Source: Manduca sexta (lineage: Eukaryota; Arthropoda; Insecta; Lepidoptera; Sphingidae). From it: a stretch of 64,000 bases of DNA. Below the pieces are notes generated by a model, which was not told the origin of the DNA, searched no databases, and saw nothing but the letters and a program-made list of their open reading frames with translations. The stretch spans positions 4,650,001 to 4,714,000 of the forward strand of contig NC_051124.1 of assembly GCF_014839805.1 (NCBI RefSeq), written 5' to 3'. Within the stretch, counting starts at the first letter, position 1, and each line of letters begins with the position of its first letter. This document shows positions 22,158 to 35,000 of the stretch, in pieces. Both the position numbers and the translations under genes were made by a program.

Positions 22158-23970
22158 AAAGTCAAAGACGTTTAAAACTAAAACTTATATTTTAATTAAA
22201 ACGTAATACTAAAACGAGCAATAATGAATATAAAACCGCTGAATTTAATATATTTGTAACACATTTATTCATAAATATTATTTTTATCTGCACTCGTTTA
22301 TAAGAAGTTTAATCATGTCAAATCTCACACTCTTCGGGCGCAGTGTCTAAGAAAAGGAAAAAAATTTTTGCTTTACGTATTTATAGATAAAAAAATTAAA
22401 AATATCGAAATTATGGTGAAATAAAGGCATAATGTCAATATTAAAGAGAGTTATGGCTAATTCCGGTGTATTTAAAAAAAATGGAAACATAGTTATCATG
22501 TATTAAAATCACATTGAGTCATGTGACTTGTGAGTAAATTAAATTTATCAAGGACTTTAGACCGCAGCTGTCAACGCATTTGATCAACTGCGAAATTTGC
22601 CTGAATTTTTATAACGTTTTTAAGGTCATCGTGGAATGGTTAAGAACTCATATATTTAAACACATACTAAAAAATAAAAACCTTAAAATAAAACAACAAA
22701 GTTAGTACATCGTACGAAATTTATTACATTGTACAGTATATATAAATTTGATATTATTGACTATTCTATTTATTTGAAAATGTATATACTACAGATACAA
22801 TACAACATGGTCATCCCACGTTGGGCTACAAATTAATTACAGAGGCTTAAAATGCCCCACAGTCTATATCTTGATTTATCGCGCAACGCATATCATATCT
22901 TATATCTTAGCATGTGACAAAATTAATGGGATTTTTCTTTGATAGTGCCAATTAATAAGGTTTTATCACTGAGATCTGTGCGAATGATAGCACGAGGAAA
23001 ATTTACGATGTAAAAAAATACTTGGATCATACACTTACCTCAATAAAATGTTTTATATAAACTCTACAACCATGCGAAAACTCATTGATTACAATTTTCA
23101 ATCTAAGAAATTGGAAATTACATTTAGGCTTCTCATAAGCTATACGTAATTATATTTTAGATTTTTGTAAATTTGGAACCTGCGAAGCAGAAAGGTGAAT
23201 CTCTGGCTTTAAGGTAAGTTAATGGCAGACAAAAAAAGATAACGATAAACAAAATCTATTTAATTTTAAACTTTAATTTTAGAACACAATATTCAACGGT
23301 CTTAATTATTAAAACTATAACAAATTAAATCCTTTTTGTGTAATTACGGAGCCATAAAATTCATTAATAACATTATCAAGAGTGCAGATACGACGTGAAA
23401 CCAATTAAATTGTAATGAGTTTAATTGAATCAATAAGATTCAATTGAAACTATTAAGCATTCTAAATCTAATGTACGCGCACGACCACCGCAGTTTAATA
23501 CTTTACATTAATATATAATCTTAAATTAATGCAGATTATTTCCTGCTGGAAACTTGCCTGATATTCTATTATGGGTAGATAAGATGCTGCGGGCATAAAA
23601 TCTAGGTGGTCTGAATACGGTGGTCTCTAGTTGCAACTATTAAATAATATTGAGATAATCATAATAACAATTTTCATAAGGGAGGTCTCTTAGAAAAAAT
23701 CCTAATAATGCCTGTGTTTGAGTTTATTGTTATTGACTGAATATTTTTGACTAAATAAAAGTATTAGTTTATTTTTAGAACTATACGGACATTATTGTTT
23801 TGTTTACACAGTATTACAGCATTTTAAAAAATTACGAAAATCGTTTCCACTGACTTATGTCAGGATCAATTGAAAGGGTATCTAGAGTTACTTAAAACAC
23901 GGGCTTCTTCCAGTCGTATGTTGATGCGCTGAATGAAATGGTAAAAATATGTTTCGTTTGAAAGAAAGGT
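22158..23970. other. AT-rich gene-free DNA
   Basis: No supportable feature is seen. Confidence 0.55.
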
Positions 23971-23974
23971 CATC

Positions 23975-24045
23975 ATTTCAGCCGGGAATCGTTCACTGCT
24001 GGACATAGGTCTCCCCCATTGAGCGCCATAGAGACCGGAAAGAAA
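23975..24045 (+). repeat. Short retroelement-like fragment
   Basis: CACTGCTGGACATAGGTCTC followed by CCCCATTGAGCGCCA is a string I recognise from many lepidopteran genomes as a piece of a dispersed repeat. Only about 70 bp is preserved. Confidence 0.5.
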
Positions 24046-26612
24046 AGTATTTTTAATGAATTATTTACTCTGATTACTTTTAATAGAAAACAATGTTTAT
24101 TGACTTGTTTATAAAGCTTTTCATATAAATTCTGCATTTCTTTAAAGTTTTATTACTATATGCTCATAATATGTTAAATAAGATTTATATTATTTGCTTG
24201 CGTACGAGACACAGTTTATAAGTAAATAACATGAGTTTGAACATTCATTTAAAAAATATATATATATAAAAGCTAGAATTTCATGTAAATATTTAAAACA
24301 ATAACCTCTTCTGGGATTTGTAGTCAGTCGAGGAGAAAATTTAACAAATTGGGACCCATTCGAAATGAAGTAATATAAAATTATTAACGTACTCAGAATT
24401 TCATCGAGGTCTTGTCATCAGGTGCCAACACCGAAGATGTTTCTTTTCTCCCTCGGAACCCCTTCACTATCACTAACCGTTAACTATTTTACTCTTTTTA
24501 AATGACCCACGTGTCATTTGAGCTCAGTCTCCCCTACATATAGTATTATGTACATTATATTTATCGGATACGCATGACTGAATATCTCACGCATTTTTTA
24601 TCATAAGAGGATATTATCCTCCACTGATGATTAGCAAGCATATATTATTTAAATATATGTTAATATAAATCAAAATAGTTTTTCAATCATGATTGATCTC
24701 ATTATTAACCTAAAAAACAATATATTGGCCGCCAAAATCGACACGTTCATATAATGCCATTGTTTTAATAACAATGTAGATTGTAGACAATGAGTTTGTG
24801 TAAATATTTATTTAATACCCAATTTCGGAAAGGGCACATGTATAAAAATGTAAAAAATCAAATAATGGAAAAAAAGTTATTATTTTCTACAGTAGTATAT
24901 AAAAAAAAACATTTATATTTAGGTTAAAACTTAGGTCCAATAATAATAAAAAATTATAGAAGTTTTGGTGTTATTTGTTATTATATATAAGTACATTTCT
25001 AGTTATTTTATATTTATGAAATTTGCCCTTTTAAATTGCACATTCAAATAATTTTGCATAAATCAATTACAATATCAATTCACATTATGTCAGACTTATT
25101 TCATTTCCGGTATAAAACATATTAAAATAATATTTTTAATGCCGGAATATTAAACGGGGGAATTTGTCCGGGAATGGTCTCGACACGATCATAGCTGCAA
25201 TCAACATCTAATAATATAACTTACGATCTGATTTCAAACTACTGGGTAAAACATACTACGATTTATTAATAGTTCTTATATTCTTTAAAATATAATATTA
25301 AAAAGGCTAATTAATACTTTACCAGAAATGAACTCGAAATACGACGACGTAGGGGAATACTATTTTAGTAGCATTTAGCAGTGGCTTTAAAATACGCGAT
25401 TTTTGCAATATTTCTTACAGAAACTCAAATTCGGTAAATATTGCTGTTATTACAATTGCCGTCACGCATACATAGAGCAGAAAGTTCGCATTGGAAAATA
25501 TTCTTATACGTAGTGAATAATTAAAATACATTTTAGTAAAAATGTCTCTAAATTTAATTCGGAGATGAAATTCGGGCTAAGCCCAGATTTTCCTACAAAA
25601 CCATATAATGCGTATCCCACATTCGTGAAATTGAGGTGTTTACATAAATTATGTAGCGATAAAACCGTAGTTTGTGAGTACCGGATATCGCTTTAATAGC
25701 TCGTCTCGTACTAACGTGTGAGAAATTACAGTTAGTGGGCGTAAGCGTGTGTGGCTTTGATCTAATAATTGCTTTTCCCGTATTATTTTATTGCAACACA
25801 AACTTTACTTCAAAGGCGTCAACAGTTCCGAAACAAATTATAAAGATTCATAAAGACTTAGTTCTTCAACCTTTGTGTGATTAAATTTAATATCAACTTG
25901 TTGCACCAGGCACGCAAAACAAAATCAAAAGGCCATGAATATTTCGTTTACATACAATACAATACTGACAGTTGCTCAACTGAAATCAAAGCGGCTGTTC
26001 GGTATTTATATATTGGCTAAAATTAAATTACTATTACAATTGTTGCTATCAAATATTTCATAACGAACATTAAAAAAAACACGTTGAAATGAGAATCTCC
26101 TCCTTTTTTGAAGTCTTTTAAAAATGGAACGTTCTCGTCCTTTTGCGAAGACAGAGTAGCTAATAGTACTAACATGTGAACTCACGATATTAATAGTATT
26201 TAACGGTACACTATTAATCGTGGCATGATCATCCACAGCTCGCATCTGCGGAATGCGCCCCTCATTGGGACTATTAATCAGATAGCAGACAACTAATTTG
26301 TATCACTTTTATTCCGAGACGATTAATGCAAACTTTTATTTATTATTCCGTTTATTTTAATTTGCATTATCCTGTAATTCGCACCTACTTAATTTGCTAC
26401 ACTGCAACATTACGAGGATTCCCACACCCGGTGCTACAACACTTGGAAGCCTTTATCGATAATAGTAAAATTATTTTGACACTAATACTGCTCGACTCAG
26501 TTATTTTCTGACCAAACAAAATCAGTACTATATTCTTAATCCATACATAACGATAAATAATATGCAATTTCCTGGATAAATCTAGATTTTTCCTTTTATT
26601 TTCTTATTATAA
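24046..26612. other. AT-rich gene-free DNA
   Basis: No gene is recognised. A short patch near 26085-26130 (CTCCTCCTTTTTTGAAGTC) is the reverse of a common lepidopteran repeat string that also occurs at 45.55 kb. Su(H)-type matches lie at 25717-25724 and 26419-26426, but without a GC-rich island. Confidence 0.45.
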
Positions 26613-26937
26613 TAGCAGCCCTGTATTATATACAGCCCCACTGCTGCGCACGAGTCTCCTTTACTTCTGAGAGGGATTATGCTGTAGCCTACCACACTGA
26701 CCTACTGCGGACTGACAGACTTCACATATCCTCAATATTGTTACAGAAAACTTCTCAGGTATAGGTACAGGTTTCGTCACGATGTTTTCCTTCACCGTTA
26801 AAGTAAGTGATAATTCATAAAGAATATACACATATCTAACTCTAGAAGATTCAGAGATACGTGCCCTTGGGGTTTGAACCTGCAGACATTCGTCTCGGCA
26901 GTCCGTTCCACTCCTAACTTGTTTATCGCCGCTTTTA
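26613..26937 (-). repeat. tRNA-derived SINE, copy 1
   Basis: Read on the minus strand, it starts with a tRNA-like head (GCGATAAACAAG, then a B-box-like GCAGGTTCAAACC). It continues through a conserved body with AACGGTGAAGGAAAACATCG and ends near CAGTGGGG. Most of its length aligns by eye with the copy at 27.9-28.2 kb in the same orientation. This is a familiar lepidopteran repeat. An open frame across it is not a gene. Confidence 0.75.
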
Positions 26938-26949
26938 CATATTTTCATA

Positions 26950-27930
26950 GTATATTAAATATAATCTACCTTTGTAAACCAAATATTCTCAAAACAGCAA
27001 ACATTTTTCCTTTTATGGAAATCGCATTATACAACTGGTATTATTTATTACATCACATATTCAGACTAAGACACAACAGGAATGCCCTTGTCCGTCATAC
27101 AGTGTAAAGTCCTATGATTTATTACATAAGTGGTATTACGATGAATCAGTGTGTGAGTCAACATACTTATGAACCATAAAGTCGGGCCGTAAGGTTCACA
27201 TTATGTTACACCTATATCATTTTACCTAGCAAATAAATTACATGTAATTTTTTAAAGATCCAACGCAAATGGGCAATATGGCAAAGACGCGGCACGTTTG
27301 TTATACCAAAAGGAGATACTATTAGCAAGAACAAGTTGCAGTTGCAAAATCAAGATCTCCCGTATAAATTGCAAAATTAAATTAAAATAATTACTTCTTA
27401 CCCACGTTAACTTTCTTTAGTGCGTTTATATTTCAAATGCGTTGAACTATTCGCTTCGTTCATTGGCGGCAAATGCAGTAGAAGGAAAAAATCAGCTGTA
27501 AAACTAGCAAATACCATGTACATCACCTATAAAGCATTAGCAGCAAATATCACAGCGACGTATGGTACTAACAAACAATTTAATGTAGCGAAAACATAAT
27601 AATATAATTCAAATAGTCATGCCACACTTCACTACAAAATGTACTAAACGCAAACACCAATGAATATCAATTTCAAATTAATACGAGTTTAATACGTTAT
27701 AAACTGGGCCCTTATTAACCGTCCATAAAGTTACCGCGATATTAATGGTCATTCTAGTGTCTTCTATGAACATCGAATTAATTTAAATTTAATATATATC
27801 GTGATTAATATAATCGCCTTTCATTTGATCGACATACTAGTGACCTACCGCAGTTTTACTTCGCATAGCCACCATGTATGTTTAATAATAATATTTGTAA
27901 TGAAAGCAATAAATGTACATCAAACAGATT
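26950..27930. other. Gap between two SINE copies
   Basis: AT-rich DNA with no gene or recognisable element. Confidence 0.5.
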
Positions 27931-27934
27931 TTTG

Positions 27935-28235
27935 GTAGCCCATGGCTGAGCACGGGCCTCCTCTACTACTGAGAGGGATTAGGCCTTAGTCCACTACGTT
28001 GGCCAAGTGCGGATTGGTAGACTCACACACCTTCGAAATTCCTATAGAGAACTTCTCAGATGTGCAGGTTTCCTTACGATGTTTTCCTTCACCGTTAAAG
28101 CGAACGATAAATTCACAAAGAATACACACATGATTTTAGAAAAGTCAGAGGTGTGTGCCCTTGGGATTTGAACCTGCGGACATTCGTCTTGGCAGTCCGT
28201 TCCACACCCAACTATGCTATCGCCGCTTTTTTAAA
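27935..28235 (-). repeat. tRNA-derived SINE, copy 2
   Basis: This is the same family and strand as the copy at 26.6-26.9 kb. The head (minus strand) reads GCGGCGATAGCATAGTTGGG, with B-box GCAGGTTCAAATCC. The body holds AACGGTGAAGGAAAACATCG. The end near 27945 reads GTGCTCAGCCATGGG on the minus strand. It is better preserved than copy 1. Confidence 0.78.
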
Positions 28236-28800
28236 ATTCCATATATTATTACATAAAAATGAACCACAGTAATAGATAATTTCATTAAACCCGAGCGACT
28301 GGTCGCCCACTTCTCGTTAATCAGACATCAAACAACTTAATGCAACACAAACCGTTCTGAAGGAATGCGCTAACGAATAGAAATGCAGGCTGCATTAAAA
28401 TCTGTTGATTAGTCGACAGACAGACATGTAGACACTTCCTATAATACTTTGTTCTGTGAAAGTTAGCTTAGTTTATGTTATGCAAATCGTTAAATTAACT
28501 CGACAGTCAATGGTACGCTTTAATGCGCGTTATACAATTAAATATTGATCTGATTCTTACAATACTTTATAGTATATTCTTAATTATTCTATTTCACACT
28601 TACAGTCACTGAGTTTAATTGTGTATGGTCTGTTTTAATTTTTCAACTGCAAGATCTTTCCAAAAAAACCTAAACATGGTATTTTACCGTTCGAATAAAA
28701 AAATCTATCCAGTGTTTGCAGGGGCTTTATTCTCTTAAAACTCTGTAATACTAACATTTGCAAATACCTAGAATTCAAGAATTAAAATTCCGATTATAGT

Positions 28801-29052
28801 ATGCCATCACTACTCAAGTCATTCAGTCAGGCAGTCTTGCGTATTTTACTTAACAAAACCTTTAACGAGTCATTCGTTTTAATTTTTTTATGCGTAATAC
28901 TATCGCACGGATGCTCCAATGCGTCACAAATATCAAATTATTTTTATAATAAACATAATTTTATACAGGAAGACGTCAGTGCTAATTCGCAAAAGGAAAA
29001 CCGCAGAACCTTGCGAGATCCACGGCGTAATTGGCAAAGCGTCAAGCCGTGA
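28801..29052 (+). other. Open frame with signal-peptide-like start
   Basis: An 83-codon frame opens at an ATG. Residues 25-42 are strongly hydrophobic (FVLIFLCVILS) and followed by GCSNAS, which resembles a signal-peptide core and cleavage region. Two RR pairs downstream (in KENRR and DPRR) resemble prohormone cleavage sites. The 24-residue N-terminal extension before the core is unusually long for a signal peptide. I recognise no family, and no splice or poly(A) signal is clear. A chance frame remains more likely than a gene. Confidence 0.15.
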
Positions 29053-29139
29053 TACTGATCACGCATGTTTCTTGCTAAATGAATCTATTCACATTTCCCA
29101 AGTATATTTTACTGACCTTCACACCTCGTAAAGATCTTT

Positions 29140-32100
29140 CTAGAACTAAAAATCCCGCAATACACGATATATACGACGATTGGCAATTTTTGACTTAAGC
29201 GACATTTTTTGGAAAGTTGAGACAAGATTCAAAAGACGAAGAAAAATGTGCTGAATCCAAATATATATAAAACTGAATGTCGAAAATAAATGATTAAGTC
29301 TATTCGTCGCTTAGATTAATTAACCTACCATCCGTCGATATGCATGCCAAATGTTATACAAATCCACTCAACGTGCGGCGTTTACATTAAAACATGCGAT
29401 AAAACATTGAAAACTTGTTATATTAATTAAAGTTATTTTTAACAGCCAAAACACTGCTCGCAAAAAAAATATTATTCTACCCAGATATTAAGATAAAAAA
29501 CCAATTTTGTTATTCCATAATCATTTCCAAATTCAAATCTATATCACGCTTTCTAATTTATTGCTAATTTTAATTGCAAACAGCTTCGTTTGCATAGTTT
29601 CATCTTCCCTGTCAAGTATATGCAGATATTACTAAAGATTTATGTTTATGAACACCTTACAGAAACAGGCGACAGCATTTAAGACTTTTTACATTACTGG
29701 GGTAATACGTTAGACATTTTTAACGCCACTTGTATTATTTTCCGCAAAACACGTTGAATTAACACGAAAAAACACAATAACATCGCACGTAACTTCTTAG
29801 AAAGATACGAAGATGTCCGGTGATCACTACAGAGATTAAGATAGGTGTTTGGTTAGGCGGCAAAGCCCCAGGCAAGTGGTAGCGGCCGTGTCCGAATGAT
29901 TATAGTGAATTAATATACCGAGTCGTAAATACGTCAGAACTCCCGATAACCGGCTTTGGTACACTGATATTAATCAGTTCAACACGACCGACGGCAGCGG
30001 TTAGACGCCGCCGGTTCATCTACATGTTACAATGGTACTTTGATATAAGATATAATTTGGTTGCAGGAAGTATGTAGTATCATAATGAAAGAATATTATA
30101 TTTAGCAGCAGTTGATGTGAACTAGTTATTTCTGCCGTCAAATAATAGGGCAATATTAGATACCACTTAATTTCACTCCAAAGATATCAGTTTGACTCTC
30201 AAGTTAAGTCAGCATCTTATGATCGTCGTTATTTAATAAACAGATATCAAGAACATTTCAATTGATATATTAAGTCTCAGTAGGTGACGTATTTTGAGAG
30301 TTGAGCATCGTTTATTTAACAAGACCGAATCAGCTGGTAACAGGCGCTTAAATAACAACTCAAGCTTTGTTTATTCATTATTTCAATACTTTAAATATAT
30401 GCTAGATCCTAGTTGTTATAGCATAGACTACGACTATCATTATTGAGATCCATAATTTATCCCAAAAATAACATAATTAAACCTAGTTAATTAAAACATA
30501 AGGACGTACCAGATCGTGCAACTAGAAAAAGGTATTCAAACATGATTAATCACCATTATCTTGTAAATTTATTCACGATGCAATTCCAGTATTATTTTGG
30601 GTTTTTATATTTCAACCGTAACGTTTTTATACACCATGAATCCTAACTACACTGATTCATGTTTTAGAATTGAATGATTGTACAAGTTTGTAACCTTTTC
30701 TAGAATTACATTCAGCTATTATGTTGTTTTGCAAAGTTTACTAAACATAACTATTACCTCTAGGTAAAGGAAAATTACATTTCTACTGTTTCATATTGAA
30801 TGATTAGGTGTCGCTCGCAATTACACTCGCGTGAACAGCCTTTTCCTAGTAGTGCCTTAAACCAAAGAATAAAACAAAGAATAGGCGAAATAAAGGATTA
30901 AAACAAAAAATACTCATAATTAACCATAGTGGTAACGAGCGTGGTCCCGGATACAAACAAGCCGCTCAATGCCATGGATTTCACGGTGTTTTTTCCCCCA
31001 TACATCGGCCTCTTTTCCAACAGTCATGTAATCCACAGAACAATCTGATTACACTTAATTACAAAGTCGGACGGTGCATTGACGTAAGTAAAGACCATGA
31101 GCTATATAATGTATTGTTTTTATAACATTTTGCAATTCGTATTGTCTGTTTATCTGAAATTTTGTCGTCGCAAAACGTTTGTATAAAGTTTGTTATTTGG
31201 ACCCTTTGAATTATATAAACGCACATAAGTAACACTTATGTTATTTAAATTAACATAAACATTTTTAATACTCTTATTTATTTATTATTAATTACTCTAT
31301 ATTTCTTGCACAAATAGTATGGATACCTCATTTTATAAAACTAGTAAAATCAAAATATTTAACTATGGCATACTTAACCTTGAACCATTTAAGACGAAAG
31401 TAACATTTATAATTGGAACAATGAAAATATATTTCAAATACAATATTGGTAAAACTATCTCAATTACGAATTTCATTAATTATTACACGCACTATCATTA
31501 GCAGTTGGCAAGCATCTTTAATAGTAATTAGTTATAAGAGATATTAAAAAAATACCAATCATCTAAACCGCTTCTGAATACGTAATAACATGCCTTGTAT
31601 TGTAAATTTAACTTAGAATGGAACATAACACGCCTTCTTAATAACTTACGCTAGATATTATTTCTTCTTGCATAAACATGAATTAAATTGTTGCCGTCTC
31701 TCGGCGGTATAGTGTGTTTTTAATGGATGCAAACATTGAATTACTACAATATTGCTAACTTAATTCCAAGGTTTATTGTCGCATTTTTATTAATAAAAAT
31801 ATATAATTCTCGCATTCATATTTAAATTTTATTTATCATAAGTTCTTGTATAATGTAGTATCTATTTGAATGCACCTTCTGGAGTACATGTGAAATGTGA
31901 GACTTAATTAATTTAAATCATAATATAAAAATAGTATTCTAAATAATTCTATTTGAATATAGGCTTGCAAAAACATAAATAGCTTTCATAAAAAAAAAAC
32001 ACAAAACACCGATGATTCAATTACGAATAAATTATTAATTGTAAACTAAATGCAACATTATCACAAGAACTTTATCAATACATGTGTAACTGACGGTAGT

Positions 32101-34840
32101 CAGAATTTTGAAGGAGATTAATTATCTAGTACCCGCAAAATCATGTGAAACAGATAACAGATGGTCACATACAAACATTCACGAATAAAATTGACCGATA
32201 TTAATACTTAGTAAATATAATTGTGATAATAACCTTAGTATTCTGACGTCAATTTTAATCGCATTGTCTGTTCTATTTACCATATTCAATATTGTGAAAT
32301 AAATCTTAATGTAACGTAATGAACAATTAGCATCACATGGGTATTTACGGTTATGTGTTTCATCGAATTTAATCCGAAAAATCCCAACCTCTTTCTTCAC
32401 AAACAAAACATCTCTACCATAATTTTACCAGACAAAAAATATCGCTCAATAGATAACATTTTATAATTATTAATGAAAACCGCTTTGAAATCGCCCAAAA
32501 GCGTCTTAAGAGCGGCATTAACGCCACATCAACTGACAATAATTACAATTATACTAACCATAAAATCAAGTTGACACCACAAAACGACTGTAAAATTTCG
32601 AAAACCCCAAAGGGAACATAAAAATAAAATCGGCCGTAAAATTTTAGATACAATAAAATATGACTTTCGGAATCGTAAACAATTTTAGACCATTGAGACT
32701 CTTGTGCCGATAAAGGCTTTTGAAGTGTTTTATTATTTCTAGCGGGGCTTTACAATGTCGAAGCCTACAGGCCATCTTTGTCGGCAAAAGCACGTGGATA
32801 TTTCGCGTGTTTAACACAAAAAGGGTTTTAATGTAACACGCCTTTCCGAGAATTTGTAAAACTTTTTGACTGACACAACATAAAGGTTCGGTGTATTCAT
32901 GGCTATTCGCAAATACACTGACGTGATTAAACATTACAATACAATAAATTCGCTTTATCTGGTCACTTGTATATTGTAAACACTGCAAACCACGCGCTTC
33001 CGTGATTTACAATGAATTCAATTACATTTCTAATAAATCCTTATGAACTCAACAATATGCCTATTCAATAAAATCATGGGATTATAAGTCGATTATACAA
33101 GGAAGTTACGGCTGCTAGATTTGTACATTAAAATATTAAATTTCAAAATCATTGACGGGTTTTTGCTCGGAATTTCACGAAATAGTAAGTACACATATTA
33201 CTGCTTTATTCCCTATAACTACTTAAATGACCATCAGAAGGTCAATCTGTCATTGGAAGATTTCGTAAAACAAGGAAACAGAATATTCTAGATTTAATCA
33301 TCGTTCCAACGAAAGAGTCTGTTTAACAGCTACAGCTACATAATGTTCTAAAAATAAATAACAAGGACGTGTACCATAAAATTTAAATAAATATAATCTG
33401 TATTAAATGCGTCGCCTGCACTGAGATGACACAGATGTTGCTATCTCCGAGCGCCTCAAGAGGCGTGGTAGTCACATGTCATTATCATACAAGTGGCTTT
33501 GAGGGTTTAAGTACAAAAGCCAGACATTTCACGTCGTTTGTTCCAACACCTCCCTTGGCGACAGGTTAAATGTTTGAGCAAAAAATTGGCGCCGCTTTGT
33601 GATATCTGTTATTTCAACCCTCGGGGAAGACAAGTGTCCCTTTTGTTTATGCACCTCGGTACCTGTTTTTACAGACCATTGTGAATGTAATTTCTAAGAA
33701 AAATTATCTACGAACACGTGGACAAGTCTTTGTCACGCCATTGTCTTCTTCGGACACTTGAAAGGCGCCGACGACGATAGTTCTTTATTGCTATTTATAA
33801 TCGTTCTTAACACTTCACCGTTACATTTTTATGATAATTAGGTTAATAACGTTCTAAAAATATTTTATTGTTTTACTAATAACTTAAATATTGTTTTTAT
33901 TACTTAACTATACGGAATATTTCGCCCATATATAGAAGAAATGTTATTACGTCATCAAGGTCACAATGACCAATGTAAACTTAATAAATAGAGGAAGTTA
34001 TTGACCCAACGTTTTTATAATTATTACAACGATTAGTCATCAGTCATCACGCATAATATGGCTTGTATAGATCGTCAACAATGTGAATATATGATTATAA
34101 TTTATGATGTAGCTTACGGTTTACAACATTGCTCCAGTGCTATAGAAGGAAAATACGTACAGGAAACTGCGAACAGCACGTTCCAACCGGTCGTATATTG
34201 GACAGATGCATGATGAAGCATTTTTCCTGCCTTCTGCAATATAACTTTAACTAATAACAGCATATTAACATTTAAAACTACATAAACTTTTGGAACCAGG
34301 GTATGGAACTAATGCGCTTATCGGCCGCCAAAAGAAATGCAATAAAAAGTGTTCCGCACATGTAAGTCATTAGTTAAGGGAGGCACTTGTGCTCAAATAT
34401 TTGCCGCGACTTGCAAATCTCGGCGCCACTGGATCAGAAGCACCGCCGCTTTGGAACACCGACTGGCGACACTTCGCCGAACGGCAGCTAAAATAATATT
34501 TGCTGAGACGGCGAATGAACACAAATGACCGTAGGATTATGTGACCAGGCTAATAGTAGATTATATGACCAGAATAATAGTTTTGTAAATAAATAACGGG
34601 AACTTATGCGATACGAATATAGACAGACCTACGAAGATAAAGATATTATAAATATTGCGTTCTAAAAACAATCTTATTAATCCACTTAAGATTCTAAACA
34701 AAGCACTCGTGATAACACTATCAGTATCAGTGAATGTATAGCCAATCACGTAAACAATGGTGGGTAAAGAAATGTGACGGCTATCGATGACATCATCGTA
34801 TACGTCATTGACACAATCATTGTGAATGTCGAGTAGCGAG
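29140..34840. other. Gene-free DNA
   Basis: No exon, RNA gene or clear repeat is seen. A mildly GC-rich stretch at 29815-30030 and a CRE palindrome at 32244-32251 are the only notable spots. A 114-codon minus-strand frame at 32644-32988 lacks any recognisable feature and is probably chance. A GC-richer patch lies at 33420-33780, and another at 34400-34490. Confidence 0.45.
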
Positions 34841-34844
34841 CGCA

Positions 34845-35000
34845 AGCGTCATTGAGTAACCGGTCGGCTGCCGTCATGTAGATCCGGCAGACGTCATCAA
34901 GCCGCTTAGCGATTAGTTGATTTGGATTGTAACGTGAATTTTGATTCCCCCACACCTGAGACGGCACGTGGGAAGTCCACTTCATAAGATCCGCGTGCAA
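34845..35000 (+). promoter_or_regulatory. Candidate Notch-responsive module H
   Basis: E-box CACCTG at 34953-34958, CACGTG at 34965-34970 and Su(H) CGTGGGAA at 34967-34974 lie within 22 bases. CACGTG overlaps the Su(H) site, so an E(spl)/Hairy-type repressor or Myc/USF-type factor could compete with Su(H) there. The stretch before it is GC-richer than its surroundings. It is 6 kb upstream of the E(spl) gene, the nearest gene. Function is inferred from motifs. Confidence 0.4.

Noticed and set aside
32644..32988. 114-codon minus-strand frame
   Set aside because: Chance-like composition, no domain, and no splice or promoter signal.
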